DNA of 64,000 nt, from contig NZ_CP075371.1 in NCBI RefSeq assembly GCF_018459925.1, forward strand, positions 496,001 to 560,000, given 5' to 3'. Under the pieces are notes generated by a model. It saw nothing but the letters and a program-made list of their open reading frames with translations, ran no database searches and was not told where the DNA came from. Position 1 is the stretch's first letter, and each line of letters opens with the position of its first letter. Positions 32,274-40,671 of the stretch are shown here, piece after piece. Position numbers and translations under genes: made by a program. This DNA comes from Nocardioides aquaticus. GTDB taxonomy: Bacteria > Actinomycetota > Actinomycetes > Propionibacteriales > Nocardioidaceae.

Positions 32274-33050
32274 TCAGCGGACGAGGTAGCCGCCGTCGAC
32301 GGTCAGCACGTGTCCGTTGACGTGGTCGGAGGCGCGCGAGGCCAGGAAGACCACGGTGCCCATCAGGTCCTCCGGCTCGCCCCAGCGGCCGGCGGGCGTG
32401 CGCTCGCGCACGGCCCGCTCGGCGACGGGGTCGGCGCGGGTCGAGGCCGTCAGCGCGGTGGCGACGTAGCCGGGGGCGATCGCGTTGACCTGCACCCCGT
32501 GGCCGCCGAGCTCGTCGGCGTAGGCCTTGGTGAACCCGACCAGGCCGTGCTTGGTCGCGGCGTACGCGGGCGAGGTGCGGCCGCCGAGGAAGGAGAAGAC
32601 GGAGGCCACGTTGACGATCTTGCCGCGGCCGCGGTCGACCATCCCGGGTGCCGCGGCGCGCGCCATCGCGAACGGCGCGGTGAGGTTGACCTCGACCATC
32701 GGCTCCCAGTGCTCGCGGCCGAACTCCTGCCACGGGGCGACCCGGTTCAGACCGGCGGAGTTGACCAGCACGTCGGGCCCGCCCAGCTCGGCGGCGCAGG
32801 TGGCGACGACCTCCTCCGCCGCGCCGTCGCGGGTCAGGTCGATGGTCAGCTCGACGTAGCGCCGGCCCGTGGCCTCGACCAGGGCGCGGGTCTCGCCGCC
32901 GTCGCCGAGCAGGGTCGGGACGCACACGTCGGCGCCGGCCGTGGCCAGGGCCAGGCTGAACGCCTGCCCCAGGCCGCTGTTGCCGCCGGTCACGACGGCC
33001 GTACGCCCGGCCAACGAGAACCACTCCAGCGAGAAGTCGGTGATGCCCAC
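32274..33050 (-). CDS. SDR family oxidoreductase, KduD/gluconate-dehydrogenase-like
   Basis: A 258-residue classical SDR from GTG 33050, with loop VTGGNSGLGQAF, NSAG, an active-site Ser in NVASVFSF, YAATKHGLVG (YxxxK) and NAIAPGYVATALT. The closest family feel is 2-deoxy-gluconate 3-dehydrogenase / polyol dehydrogenases. It is first in the operon with the FAD enzyme (63 bases later) and the FGGY kinase. A longer upstream frame exists but lacks a convincing start. Confidence 0.84.
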   Translation of the reverse strand: MGITDFSLEWFSLAGRTAVVTGGNSGLGQAFSLALATAGADVCVPTLLGDGGETRALVEATGRRYVELTIDLTRDGAAEEVVATCAAELGGPDVLVNSAGLNRVAPWQEFGREHWEPMVEVNLTAPFAMARAAAPGMVDRGRGKIVNVASVFSFLGGRTSPAYAATKHGLVGFTKAYADELGGHGVQVNAIAPGYVATALTASTRADPVAERAVRERTPAGRWGEPEDLMGTVVFLASRASDHVNGHVLTVDGGYLVR

Positions 33051-33206
33051 GTGATGCAGCCTGGCACGTCCGGCCCCTCCTGTGGGGTCGGGGTGGCTCG
33101 AAGGGGTGAGCAGCCGGCCCCCGGGCGCGAGGCACCCTCGAAGGGCACCCTCGTTGTCCACAGGACCCGGGTGAGCCCTCACCTGCAGGAAGTGGGCGAG
33201 GGGACG

Positions 33207-33236
33207 GTGGCCCTGCTCCCCCGGGGGCGGGGCCAC
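33207..33236. other. Hairpin upstream of membrane-protein gene
   Basis: GTGGCCC/GGGCCAC with a 16-base loop containing CCCCCGGGGG. It lies in the 238-base divergent gap 33051-33288, which holds no gene I can support. It may be a 5' leader structure. Confidence 0.35.
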
Positions 33237-33288
33237 GACCGCTGCTCCCCGGCCCGGACGACCGCCTAGACCCAGGAGGAACAGCACC

Positions 33289-34059
33289 ATGAGCGCGCGC
33301 ACGAACCCAGGCGACCGCAACCGTGCCGGCAGGCAGGCCCAGCGGTGGGAGGACCCGGACGCCGGCGACGACGTCAGCTACGTCGGTCCGAGCCACACCG
33401 TGCGTCCGCGCTGGTCCTGGAGCGGGCTCGCCCTGCTCGTCCTCGGCGGCGTGGTCGCCGGCGTCGGGGTCGCGATCACCCTCGTCTGGCTGATCGCCGT
33501 CGGCGCCGTGGTCCTGGCCGTGGGGGCGTTCGCGGCGCTCAAGGGCAACCTCTTCTACGACATCGAGGGCGTCTCGCTCTCCCAGGAGGGGGCGAAGACC
33601 GTGGCCCCGGGCGCCACCGCGCTCGTCGACGACGGCGAGATGCGCACGGAGGTCGCCGAGGAGGAGCACGAGCTGGCCAGGATCCGCACCCGCGAGGGCG
33701 TGCGACCGACCCTGCGCAAGCCCGCCGCGGGGCTGCTCGTCGCCCTCGGCGCGTGGCTCGTGCTGACCCAGGGCGTCTGGTACTCCGAGTCCGACCCGAG
33801 CGGCCGCGACGGCACCTACCGCGCGCTGGCCGCCGGCCTCGCGCTGCTGCTCCCCGGGACGTACCTGCTGCTGAAGCGGTCCTCGGTCGTCGCTGCCGCC
33901 GTCTGCCTGGTCGCCGGGGTCGGCCTGGTGCTCGGCGGTCTGCTGGCCGGGACCAGCGACGTGCGCGGGCCGGTCAACGAGATCATCTGCGGCGTCCTGG
34001 TCCTGCTCGCCGCCCCGGTCGCCGCGCTTCCGGCGCTGAAGGGCCGCCCCCGCGCCTGA
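33289..34059 (+). CDS. Hypothetical integral membrane protein, 256 aa
   Basis: ATG 33289 has a strong AGGAGGA ribosome site. Residues 1-40 are polar (WEDPDAGDDVSYVGPSH). Then come two hydrophobic helices (about 45-85), a cytoplasmic or extracytoplasmic loop rich in Glu (VAEEEHELARIRTREG, about 110-140), and four more helices to the C-terminus. No family is recognised. Its stop is directly followed by copy D of the dispersed repeat. Confidence 0.72.
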   Translation: MSARTNPGDRNRAGRQAQRWEDPDAGDDVSYVGPSHTVRPRWSWSGLALLVLGGVVAGVGVAITLVWLIAVGAVVLAVGAFAALKGNLFYDIEGVSLSQEGAKTVAPGATALVDDGEMRTEVAEEEHELARIRTREGVRPTLRKPAAGLLVALGAWLVLTQGVWYSESDPSGRDGTYRALAAGLALLLPGTYLLLKRSSVVAAAVCLVAGVGLVLGGLLAGTSDVRGPVNEIICGVLVLLAAPVAALPALKGRPRA

Positions 34060-34122
34060 GCCGGGATGACGCTCGCGGACAGCCGAGATGACGCTCGCGG
34101 CGCGTCGAGATGACGGTTGCGG
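34060..34122 (+). repeat. Dispersed 22-bp repeat element, copy D
   Basis: Three units in plus orientation: one ending CTCGCGGACA, one ending CTCGCGGCGC, and the terminal GAGATGACGGTTGCGG. It fills the whole 64-base gap between two convergent stop codons (34059 and 34124). Confidence 0.9.
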
Positions 34123-34123
34123 C

Positions 34124-34627
34124 TCAGAGCACGTGCTCGCCGTACATCTCGCCGAGCGGGTCGGCGATCAGCTCGAGGCGCGCACCGTCGGGGTCGCGGA
34201 AGTAGATCGAGACCCCGCTGTGCACCTCGTGGTCGACGCCCGCCGCGGTGAGCCGCCCCCGCAGGGCCTCCCAGCGCTCCGGGTCCACCGAGATCGCTAC
34301 GTGGTGCAGGCCGCCGAGGACCTCGGCGTACGGCCCGACGTCGAGACCGGGGAAGTCGAAGAAGGCCAGCAGGTTGGAGTTCCCGATGTCGAAGAAGAAG
34401 TGCGAGGAGCCCGCGTAGTCGCGGTTCTCGATCAGCTCGGTCAGCGGGAACCCGAGCACGTCCTGGTAGAACGCCACGGTCCGCTCGACGTCGCTGCTGA
34501 CCAGGGCGGTGTGGTGCAGCCCCCGCGCGGTCGAGGCCGGGCGCTCCCCGGTCGGGCGCAGGTGGGTGGCGCGGATCCGCTCGCGCGCGGCGGCGACGGC
34601 GTCCAGGTCGACGGTGCTCTCGGTCAT
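34124..34627 (-). CDS. VOC family protein (glyoxalase/dioxygenase-like)
   Basis: The 167-residue protein has two beta-alpha-beta-beta-beta halves: GLHHTALVSSDVERTVAFYQ at residues 36-55 and GLHHVAISVDPERWEAL near 105. The metal ligands expected are His in each LHH strand and Glu in ARLELIA. VOC proteins include glyoxalase I, extradiol dioxygenases and epimerases. Substrate cannot be assigned. About 35 N-terminal residues precede the fold. It stands alone, ending at the repeat element. Confidence 0.8.
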   Translation of the reverse strand: MTESTVDLDAVAAARERIRATHLRPTGERPASTARGLHHTALVSSDVERTVAFYQDVLGFPLTELIENRDYAGSSHFFFDIGNSNLLAFFDFPGLDVGPYAEVLGGLHHVAISVDPERWEALRGRLTAAGVDHEVHSGVSIYFRDPDGARLELIADPLGEMYGEHVL

Positions 34628-34700
34628 CGCCCCATGGTAGTTGAGGCGTCAACCACCTGGTCCCGTTCCTGACGTCCTGGTCGGGGAGGCAGGAACGACG

Positions 34701-34731
34701 ACGCCCCCGGCCGCGAGGCGACCGGGGGCGT
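34701..34731. terminator. Terminator hairpin after aldehyde dehydrogenase
   Basis: ACGCCCCCGG pairs perfectly with CCGGGGGCGT across an 11-base loop, 35 bases beyond the aldehyde dehydrogenase stop on the minus strand. Confidence 0.75.
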
Positions 34732-34765
34732 ACGGGTGGTGCCGTGCCGCAGCTGCGGCGGGCGA

Positions 34766-36142
34766 CTACTTCGCGGAGACGCGGACCAGCTTCTTGTTCA
34801 CGAACTCGTCCATGCCCCAGGGGCCCAGCTCGCGGCCGACGCCGGAGCGCTTCACGCCACCGAAGGGCAGGCCGGGCATCGTCGTGCCGTGCTCGTTGAC
34901 GAAGGCCATGCCGACGTCGAGGCCCTCGGCCACCTCGCGGGCACGCTCGGTGTCCGCGGACCAGACCGAGCCGGAGAGCCCGTAGGCCGAGTCGTTGGCC
35001 AGGGCGAGCGCCTCGGCGGCGTCCTTGACCTTGTAGACCACGCCGACGGGACCGAAGAGCTCCTCGGCGAAGGCGCGCATCTCCGGGGTGACGTCGGCCA
35101 GCAGCGTCGGCTGGACGTACGCCCCGGGGCCGTCGACCTTGCCGCCACCGGTGAGCACGGTCGCGCCCTTGGACACGGCGTCCTCGACCTGCTCGACCAG
35201 GGTGTCGGCCGCGGTCTGCGAGGACAGCGGGCCCAGCTTGGTGCTCTCGTCGAGCGGGTCGCCGGTCTTGGTGGCCTCGAAGGCCGCGGTGAGCTGCTCG
35301 ACGAAGTCGTCGTAGTACTCCTCGGTGACGATCAGGCGCTTCGCGGCGTTGCACGCCTGGCCGGCGTTGGACAGCCGGGCCCGGGCCGCGGACTTGACGG
35401 TGGCCGCCATGTCGGCGCTGTCCAGGACGATGAACACGTCGGAGCCGCCGAGCTCGAGCACGACCTTCTTCAGGTTGCGCCCGGCGGTCTCGGCGACCGC
35501 GGTGCCGGCGCGCTCGCTGCCGGTGAGCGAGACGCCCTGGACGCGCGGGTCGGCGATCATGTCGGCGATCTGCTCGTTGGTGGCGAAGATGTTGAGGTAG
35601 GCGTCCTCGGGCAGGCCGGCGTCCCGGAAGATCTCCTCCATCAGCAGCGCCGAGGCCGGGCAGCTGGGGGCGTGCTTGAGCAGCACGGTGTTGCCGACCA
35701 TCAGGTTCGGGCCGGCGAACCGGGCCACCTGGTAGTAGGGGAAGTTCCACGGCATGACCCCGACCAGGGCGCCGATCGGGCGCCGCTGCACGACCGACGA
35801 CTCCGCACCGGGGACGTCGAGGGTCTCCTCGGCCAGGAACGACGGGCCGTGCTCGGCGTAGTAGGCGTAGATCGCGGCGGAGAGCTGCACCTCGCCCTTG
35901 GCCTCGCGGACCGGCTTGCCCATCTCGAGCGAGATGGACCGGGCGAGCTCGTCGGCGCGCTCGGTGTAGATCTCGGCGACGCGGGACAGCACCCGCGAGC
36001 GCTCCTCGATCGGCGTGGTGCGCCAGGAGAGGTAGCCCTGGTGGGCGCTCTCGAGGGCCTGCTCGACACCTGCGGCGTCGAGGGTGTAGTACTCCTTCAC
36101 GGTCTCGCCGGTGGCCGGGTTCACGGTCTGGTAGGTGCTCAT
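34766..36142 (-). CDS. NAD(P)-dependent succinate-semialdehyde dehydrogenase-like ALDH
   Basis: A 458-residue aldehyde dehydrogenase from ATG 36142 (MSTYQTVNPATGETVKEY). The family motifs are PWNFPYYQVARF, the Glu in LELGGSDVF, the catalytic Cys in SNAGQACNAAKR, and PFGGVKRSGVGREL. Length and the N-terminal NPATGE match the short GabD-type succinate semialdehyde dehydrogenases. The product would be succinate. It is divergent from the pcaF-type thiolase, with an IclR-type operator region between, so joint control is possible. Confidence 0.87.
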   Translation of the reverse strand: MSTYQTVNPATGETVKEYYTLDAAGVEQALESAHQGYLSWRTTPIEERSRVLSRVAEIYTERADELARSISLEMGKPVREAKGEVQLSAAIYAYYAEHGPSFLAEETLDVPGAESSVVQRRPIGALVGVMPWNFPYYQVARFAGPNLMVGNTVLLKHAPSCPASALLMEEIFRDAGLPEDAYLNIFATNEQIADMIADPRVQGVSLTGSERAGTAVAETAGRNLKKVVLELGGSDVFIVLDSADMAATVKSAARARLSNAGQACNAAKRLIVTEEYYDDFVEQLTAAFEATKTGDPLDESTKLGPLSSQTAADTLVEQVEDAVSKGATVLTGGGKVDGPGAYVQPTLLADVTPEMRAFAEELFGPVGVVYKVKDAAEALALANDSAYGLSGSVWSADTERAREVAEGLDVGMAFVNEHGTTMPGLPFGGVKRSGVGRELGPWGMDEFVNKKLVRVSAK

Positions 36143-36210
36143 GGGGGCATAGCGGTCCCGGGCGCCGAGGTATTCCAGGAGGCGTGGCGGCCGTCACCTC
36201 CGGTCGCTAG

Positions 36211-36249
36211 TCTGTGCGCACAGAGAACAGACGTTCGCTGTGCGAACAG
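36211..36249. promoter_or_regulatory. IclR-type operator region upstream of thiolase operon
   Basis: Palindrome TCTGTGCGCACAGA (36211-36224) and dyad GTTCGC-TGT-GCGAAC (36233-36247). The near-identical CTGTGCGCACAG and CTGTGCGAACAG form a direct repeat 26 bases apart. The ribosome site AGGAG begins at 36248. The IclR protein at the operon end is the obvious candidate binder. Confidence 0.65.
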
Positions 36250-36258
36250 GAGATCACC

Positions 36259-37482
36259 GTGACCGAGCCCTTGTCCGAGTCCTACGTGTACGCCGCCGCC
36301 CGCACCCCCTTCGGCCGCTTCGGCGGCGCCCTGGCCGAGACCCGTCCCGACGACCTCGCCGCCGTCGCGCTGTCCGGCGTGCTCGCGAAGGCACCCGCCC
36401 TCGACCCGGCCGCGGTCGGCGACGTGGTGTGGGGCTGCGCCAACGGCGCCGGGGAGGACAACCGCAACGTCGGCCGGATGGCGGTGCTGCTGGCCGGGCT
36501 GCCGACCTCGGTGCCGGCCAGCACCGTCAACCGGCTCTGCGGGTCCTCCCTCGACGCGGCGATGTCGGCCTCGCGCTCGATCGAGACCGGGGACGCCGAC
36601 GTCGTGGTGGCCGGCGGGGTCGAGTCGATGACCCGGGCGCCCTGGGTGCTGCCGAAGCCCTCGCGGGCCTTCCCGGCCGGCAACGTCACGGCCGTGTCGA
36701 CCACCCTGGGCTGGCGCCTGGTCAACGACCGGATGCCGCAGGAGTGGACGATCTCGCTGGGGGAGTGCAACGAGCAGCTGCAGGAGCGCTTCGGGATCTC
36801 GCGCCAGCGCCAGGACGAGTTCGCCGCGCGGTCGCACAACCTGGCCCACGAGGCCTGGGAGTCCGGGTTCTACGACGACCTCGTGGTGGCCGTCGACGGC
36901 GTCGACCTCGCCCGCGACGAGGGCATCCGGCCCGGCTCGACCGCCGAGAAGCTCGGCGGGCTGAAGCCGGCCTTCCGCCCCGACGGCACGATCACGCCGG
37001 GCAACGCCAGCCCCCTCAACGACGGTGCCGCGGCGCTGCTGCTCGGCTCCGGCGGGGCGGCCGGCACCCTCGGGCGCGACCCGCTCGCCCGGGTGGCCGG
37101 CCGCGGCGCCCACGCCCTGGACCCCCAGGAGTTCGGCTACGCCCCGGTCGAGGCGGCCAACACCGCGCTGCGCCGGGCCGGCATCTCCTGGTCCGACGTC
37201 GGGGCGGTCGAGCTCAACGAGGCGTTCGCGGTGCAGTCCCTGGCCTGTGTCGACGCCTGGGTGGCCGACGGCCTGGCCGACGCGGAGCTGGTCAACGCCC
37301 GCGGCGGCGCGATCGCGATCGGGCACCCGCTCGGGGCCTCCGGCGCGCGCGTGCTCGGCACCCTGGCCCACCGCCTCGTCGCCGACGGGCAGCGGTGGGG
37401 GGTCGCCGCGATCTGCATCGGTGTGGGCCAGGCCCTCGCGGTCGTGCTGGAGAACGTCGACACCGCGCGGCGGTCCGCGTGA
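36259..37482 (+). CDS. pcaF: Thiolase, probable beta-ketoadipyl-CoA thiolase PcaF
   Basis: A 407-residue thiolase from GTG 36259, 6 bases after AGGAG. The acylated Cys is in NRLCGSSLDA, His in NEAFAVQ and GHPLGASGAR, and the second Cys lies in ICIGVGQ. Thiolases cleave beta-ketoacyl-CoA with CoA. Cotranscription with CoA-transferase subunits and an IclR regulator, and an aromatic cluster nearby, assign it to beta-ketoadipyl-CoA, giving succinyl-CoA and acetyl-CoA. A generic acetyl-CoA acetyltransferase is the alternative. The stop overlaps the next start (GTGA). Confidence 0.88.
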   Translation: MTEPLSESYVYAAARTPFGRFGGALAETRPDDLAAVALSGVLAKAPALDPAAVGDVVWGCANGAGEDNRNVGRMAVLLAGLPTSVPASTVNRLCGSSLDAAMSASRSIETGDADVVVAGGVESMTRAPWVLPKPSRAFPAGNVTAVSTTLGWRLVNDRMPQEWTISLGECNEQLQERFGISRQRQDEFAARSHNLAHEAWESGFYDDLVVAVDGVDLARDEGIRPGSTAEKLGGLKPAFRPDGTITPGNASPLNDGAAALLLGSGGAAGTLGRDPLARVAGRGAHALDPQEFGYAPVEAANTALRRAGISWSDVGAVELNEAFAVQSLACVDAWVADGLADAELVNARGGAIAIGHPLGASGARVLGTLAHRLVADGQRWGVAAICIGVGQALAVVLENVDTARRSA

Positions 37483-38147
37483 GCGCCACGACCTTCGCGG
37501 GGGACACGGCCTACGACGACGCGCTCGCCGACGTCGCGGACGGCGCGACCGTGCTGGTCGGGGGGTTCGGGATGGCCGGGATGCCCGTCGAGCTGATCGA
37601 GGCCCTGATCCGTCAGGGTGCCGGCGACCTGACCGTGGTCTCCAACAACGCCGGCAACGGCGACACCGGCCTGGCCGCGCTGCTGGCGGCCGGGCGGGTG
37701 CGCAAGGTGGTCTGCTCCTTCCCGCGGCAGAAGGACTCGTGGGTCTTCGACGGGCTCTACCGCGAGGGCCGGGTCGAGCTCGAGGTCGTCCCCCAGGGCA
37801 CGCTCGCGGAGCGGATGCGGGCCGCCGGCGCCGGAATCGGGGCGTTCTTCTGCCCGACGGGGGCGGGCACCCTGCTCGGTGAGGGCAAGGAGACCCGCGA
37901 GATCGACGGGCGGCTGCACGTGCTCGAGCACCCCATCCGCGGCGACCTCGCCCTGGTCAAGGCCTCCGTCGCCGACGAGCTCGGCAACGTCGTCTACCGC
38001 AGGACCGCGCGGAACTTCGGGCCGGTGATGGCGACCGCGGCGGAGACCGTGGTGGTCCAGGTCGACCGGGTCGTGCCGGTCGGCGGGCTCGACCCCGAGG
38101 CCGTCGTCACACCGAGCATCTACGTCGACCGGGTGGTGGTGGCATGA
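37479..38147 (+). CDS. pcaI: 3-oxoadipate CoA-transferase subunit A
   Basis: A 222-residue alpha subunit from GTG 37479. [16 protein letters not shown] is the CoA-transferase family 1 signature, and [20 protein letters not shown] is typical of PcaI/ScoA. With subunit B it moves CoA from succinyl-CoA to beta-ketoadipate. GTGA and ATGA overlaps place it tightly between the thiolase and subunit B. Confidence 0.88.
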   Translation: MSATTFAGDTAYDDALADVADGATVLVGGFGMAGMPVELIEALIRQGAGDLTVVSNNAGNGDTGLAALLAAGRVRKVVCSFPRQKDSWVFDGLYREGRVELEVVPQGTLAERMRAAGAGIGAFFCPTGAGTLLGEGKETREIDGRLHVLEHPIRGDLALVKASVADELGNVVYRRTARNFGPVMATAAETVVVQVDRVVPVGGLDPEAVVTPSIYVDRVVVA

Positions 38148-38815
38148 GCCGCAGCAAGGACGAGATCGCCGCGGCGATCGCCGCCGACATCCCGGCGGGC
38201 TCCTACGTCAACCTCGGGATCGGGCAGCCGACCCTCGTCGCGGACCACCTCACGCCCGGGTCCGGGGTGGTGCTCCACACGGAGAACGGCATGCTCAACA
38301 TGGGTCCCGCCGCGCACGGCGACGAGATCGACCCCGACCTCACCAACGCCGGCAAGATCCCGGTGACCGAGCTGCCGGGTGCGGCGTACTTCCACCACGC
38401 CGACTCCTTCGCGATGATGCGCGGCGGGCACCTCGACGTGTGCGTGCTGGGGGCCTTCCAGGTCTCGTCCGGCGGCGACCTCGCCAACTGGCACACCGGC
38501 GAGCCCGACGCGATCCCGGCCGTCGGCGGCGCCATGGACCTCGCCATCGGCGCGCGGCGGGTGTTCGTGATGATGACGCTGCTGGCCCGCGACGGCACGC
38601 CCAAGCTGGTGCCCGAGTGCACCTACCCGCTGACCGGGCTGGGCTGCGTGGACCGCGTCTACACCGACCTGGCGACCTTCGAGGTCGGCCCGACGGCGCG
38701 CGCCGCGGGCGGGGTCCGGGTGCTGGCGACGTACGGGACCGGGGTGGCCGACCTGCGCGAGCTGCTCGCGGTGCCGCTGGTCGACGCCACCGCGGCCCCC
38801 GCCGACGGCGGCTGA
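38144..38815 (+). CDS. pcaJ: 3-oxoadipate CoA-transferase subunit B
   Basis: A 223-residue beta subunit from ATG 38144. [15 protein letters not shown] and [10 protein letters not shown] contain the conserved Glu that forms the CoA thioester. [13 protein letters not shown] and [12 protein letters not shown] are family-typical. It pairs with PcaI. The regulator gene follows after 10 bases. Confidence 0.88.
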   Translation: MSRSKDEIAAAIAADIPAGSYVNLGIGQPTLVADHLTPGSGVVLHTENGMLNMGPAAHGDEIDPDLTNAGKIPVTELPGAAYFHHADSFAMMRGGHLDVCVLGAFQVSSGGDLANWHTGEPDAIPAVGGAMDLAIGARRVFVMMTLLARDGTPKLVPECTYPLTGLGCVDRVYTDLATFEVGPTARAAGGVRVLATYGTGVADLRELLAVPLVDATAAPADGG

Positions 38816-38825
38816 GGGGCCCGGG

Positions 38826-39578
38826 GTGGCCGAGGAGTTCGTCCGGTCGCTGGCCCGCGGGCTGGAGGTGATCACCGCCTTCGACGCCGACCACCCCGCG
38901 TTGACACTGAGCGAGGTGGCCGCGCGGACCGGCCTGGGTCGCGCGACCGCGCGGCGGTTCCTGCTGACCCTGGTCGAGCTGGGGTACGTCCGCTCCGACG
39001 GCCGGCGCTTCACGCTGACGCCGCAGGTGCTCCGGCTCGGGACGGCCTACCTCTCGGGCCTGGACCTGCCCGGCGTCGCCCAGCCGCACCTCGAGCAGCT
39101 CTCGGCGGAGGTCGGCGAGTCGACGTCGGCAGCGGTGCTGGACGGGACCGACATCGTCTACGTCGCCCGGGTCGCGACCCGACGGATCATGTCGGTCGGG
39201 ATCACCGTCGGCACCCGCTTCCCCGCCCACGCCACCTCGATGGGGCGCGTCCTGCTGGCCGGTCTGGACGCGCCCGAGCGTCGCGCGCTGCTGGGGGAGG
39301 GTCCCCTGGCCGCGCCGACCGGGCGGACGCTGACGCGCGTCGACGACGTGCTGGCCGCGGTCGACCGGGTCGCGGCGCAGGGGTGGGCCCTGGTCGACGG
39401 CGAGCTGGAGGTGGGTCTCCGTTCCCTGGCGGTGCCGCTGCGCGACGCCGGGGGCGCGGTCGTGGCCGCGCTCAACGTGTCCTCCACGTCACCGGCCGCG
39501 ACGCTGCGCCAGACGCTCGGGCCGCTGCGCGCGACCGCGGCCGCCGTCGAGGCCGACCTGCGGCTCGTCGCGCGCTGA
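38826..39578 (+). CDS. pcaR: IclR family regulator, PcaR/PobR-like
   Basis: A 250-residue regulator from GTG 38826. It has an N-terminal winged HTH (LSEVAARTGLGRATARRFLL, residues about 24-43) and a C-terminal IclR effector domain with the HATSMGRVLLAGL motif (residues about 135-150). The MSVGITVGTRFPAHATSMGR stretch matches beta-ketoadipate pathway regulators of the PcaR/PcaU group. Last gene of the pcaFIJ operon, so probably autoregulatory and responsive to beta-ketoadipate or protocatechuate. Confidence 0.85.
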   Translation: MAEEFVRSLARGLEVITAFDADHPALTLSEVAARTGLGRATARRFLLTLVELGYVRSDGRRFTLTPQVLRLGTAYLSGLDLPGVAQPHLEQLSAEVGESTSAAVLDGTDIVYVARVATRRIMSVGITVGTRFPAHATSMGRVLLAGLDAPERRALLGEGPLAAPTGRTLTRVDDVLAAVDRVAAQGWALVDGELEVGLRSLAVPLRDAGGAVVAALNVSSTSPAATLRQTLGPLRATAAAVEADLRLVAR

Positions 39579-39597
39579 GGCCACGGCCCCGCGCTGC

Positions 39598-40671
39598 TCA
39601 GGCGACGAAGTCGTCCCAGTTCTCGGCCAGGTAGTCCACGAACACCGGTCCCACCGCCTCCGCCGCGAGGTGCTGGCGGGTGACCGGCTGGTCCACCGCC
39701 CGGAAGCCGGCGTCGGCGACCGCGCGGCGGGCGAAGTCGTGGTGCAGGATCGCGCCGGTGCCGACCAGGACGAAGTCCGCGCCGCGCGACAGGCACCACG
39801 CGGCGTCGGCGGCCGACTTGATCTCGCCGGCCAGCCCGAGCCGGGCGCCGTGGCGGGGCAGGTCGACGACGTGGTCGACCAGCAGGCCGTCCCAGCGCTC
39901 GGTGTCGTGCGGGGCCTTGCGGACGTCCCACATCGAGACGTCGAGGTAGTCCAGCCGCCCGCTCGCCAGCACCGAGCCGGCGACCTCGCGGAACTCGCCG
40001 AGCTCGATGCCCATCCGCTCCGGGGTCAGCCGCAGCCCGACCTGGAAGTCGGGCCCGGTCGCCCCGCGGACGCCCTCGAGGACCTCGCGCAGGAAGCGGG
40101 ACCGGTCCTCGAGCGAGCCGCCGTACCCGTCCTGGCGGTGGTTCGAGCGCGCGTCGAGGAACTGCCCGATCAGGTAGCCGTGCGCGCCGTGCAGCTCGAC
40201 CCCGTCGAAGCCGGCCCTCTCGGCGCGGACCGCGCCGGCCACGAAGTCGGCGACGGCCTCGTGCACCTCGGCGGTGCTCAGCGCGGTCGCACCGGTCGAC
40301 TCGTCGTCCCAGGGCGCCTTCGTCGGGACGCCGGAGACCTCGCTGCTGGCGCGGCGACCGCCGTGGTGGAGCTGCACCGAGGAGACCGCGCCGGCCTCGC
40401 GCAGCGACGTCGCGAGCCGGGTCAGGCCGGGGAGGTGTGCGTCGGAGGCGATCCCGAGCTGGCCGTGCCAGGCCTTGCCGGCGTCGGAGACGTACGCGGC
40501 GCACGTCATGACCAGCCCGAAGCCGCCCTCGGCGCGCGCCCGCAGCCACCGGTGCTCGTCCTCGGCCAGGGTGCCGTCCGCGTGCGACTGCTTGTTGGTC
40601 AACGGCGCCAGCGCGTAGCTGTTCGGCCACGCGGGCCCGTGGGGCAGGGAGAGGGTCACCCCGCCAGTCAA
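39598..40671 (-). CDS. NADH:flavin oxidoreductase, old yellow enzyme family
   Basis: A 357-residue TIM-barrel flavoprotein. Features are LAPLTNKQSHADG, SVQLHHGGRRAS, GAVRAERAGFDGVELHGAHGYLIGQFLDARSN, and GLAGEIKSAADAAW. The FMN- and substrate-binding His are present in the HGAHGY block. OYEs reduce activated C=C bonds. TTG 40671 overlaps the upstream IclR stop (TTGA); GTG 40659 is the alternative start. Placement beside an aromatic cluster with its own IclR gene suggests a linked enoate or enone substrate. Confidence 0.82.
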   Translation of the reverse strand: MTGGVTLSLPHGPAWPNSYALAPLTNKQSHADGTLAEDEHRWLRARAEGGFGLVMTCAAYVSDAGKAWHGQLGIASDAHLPGLTRLATSLREAGAVSSVQLHHGGRRASSEVSGVPTKAPWDDESTGATALSTAEVHEAVADFVAGAVRAERAGFDGVELHGAHGYLIGQFLDARSNHRQDGYGGSLEDRSRFLREVLEGVRGATGPDFQVGLRLTPERMGIELGEFREVAGSVLASGRLDYLDVSMWDVRKAPHDTERWDGLLVDHVVDLPRHGARLGLAGEIKSAADAAWCLSRGADFVLVGTGAILHHDFARRAVADAGFRAVDQPVTRQHLAAEAVGPVFVDYLAENWDDFVA

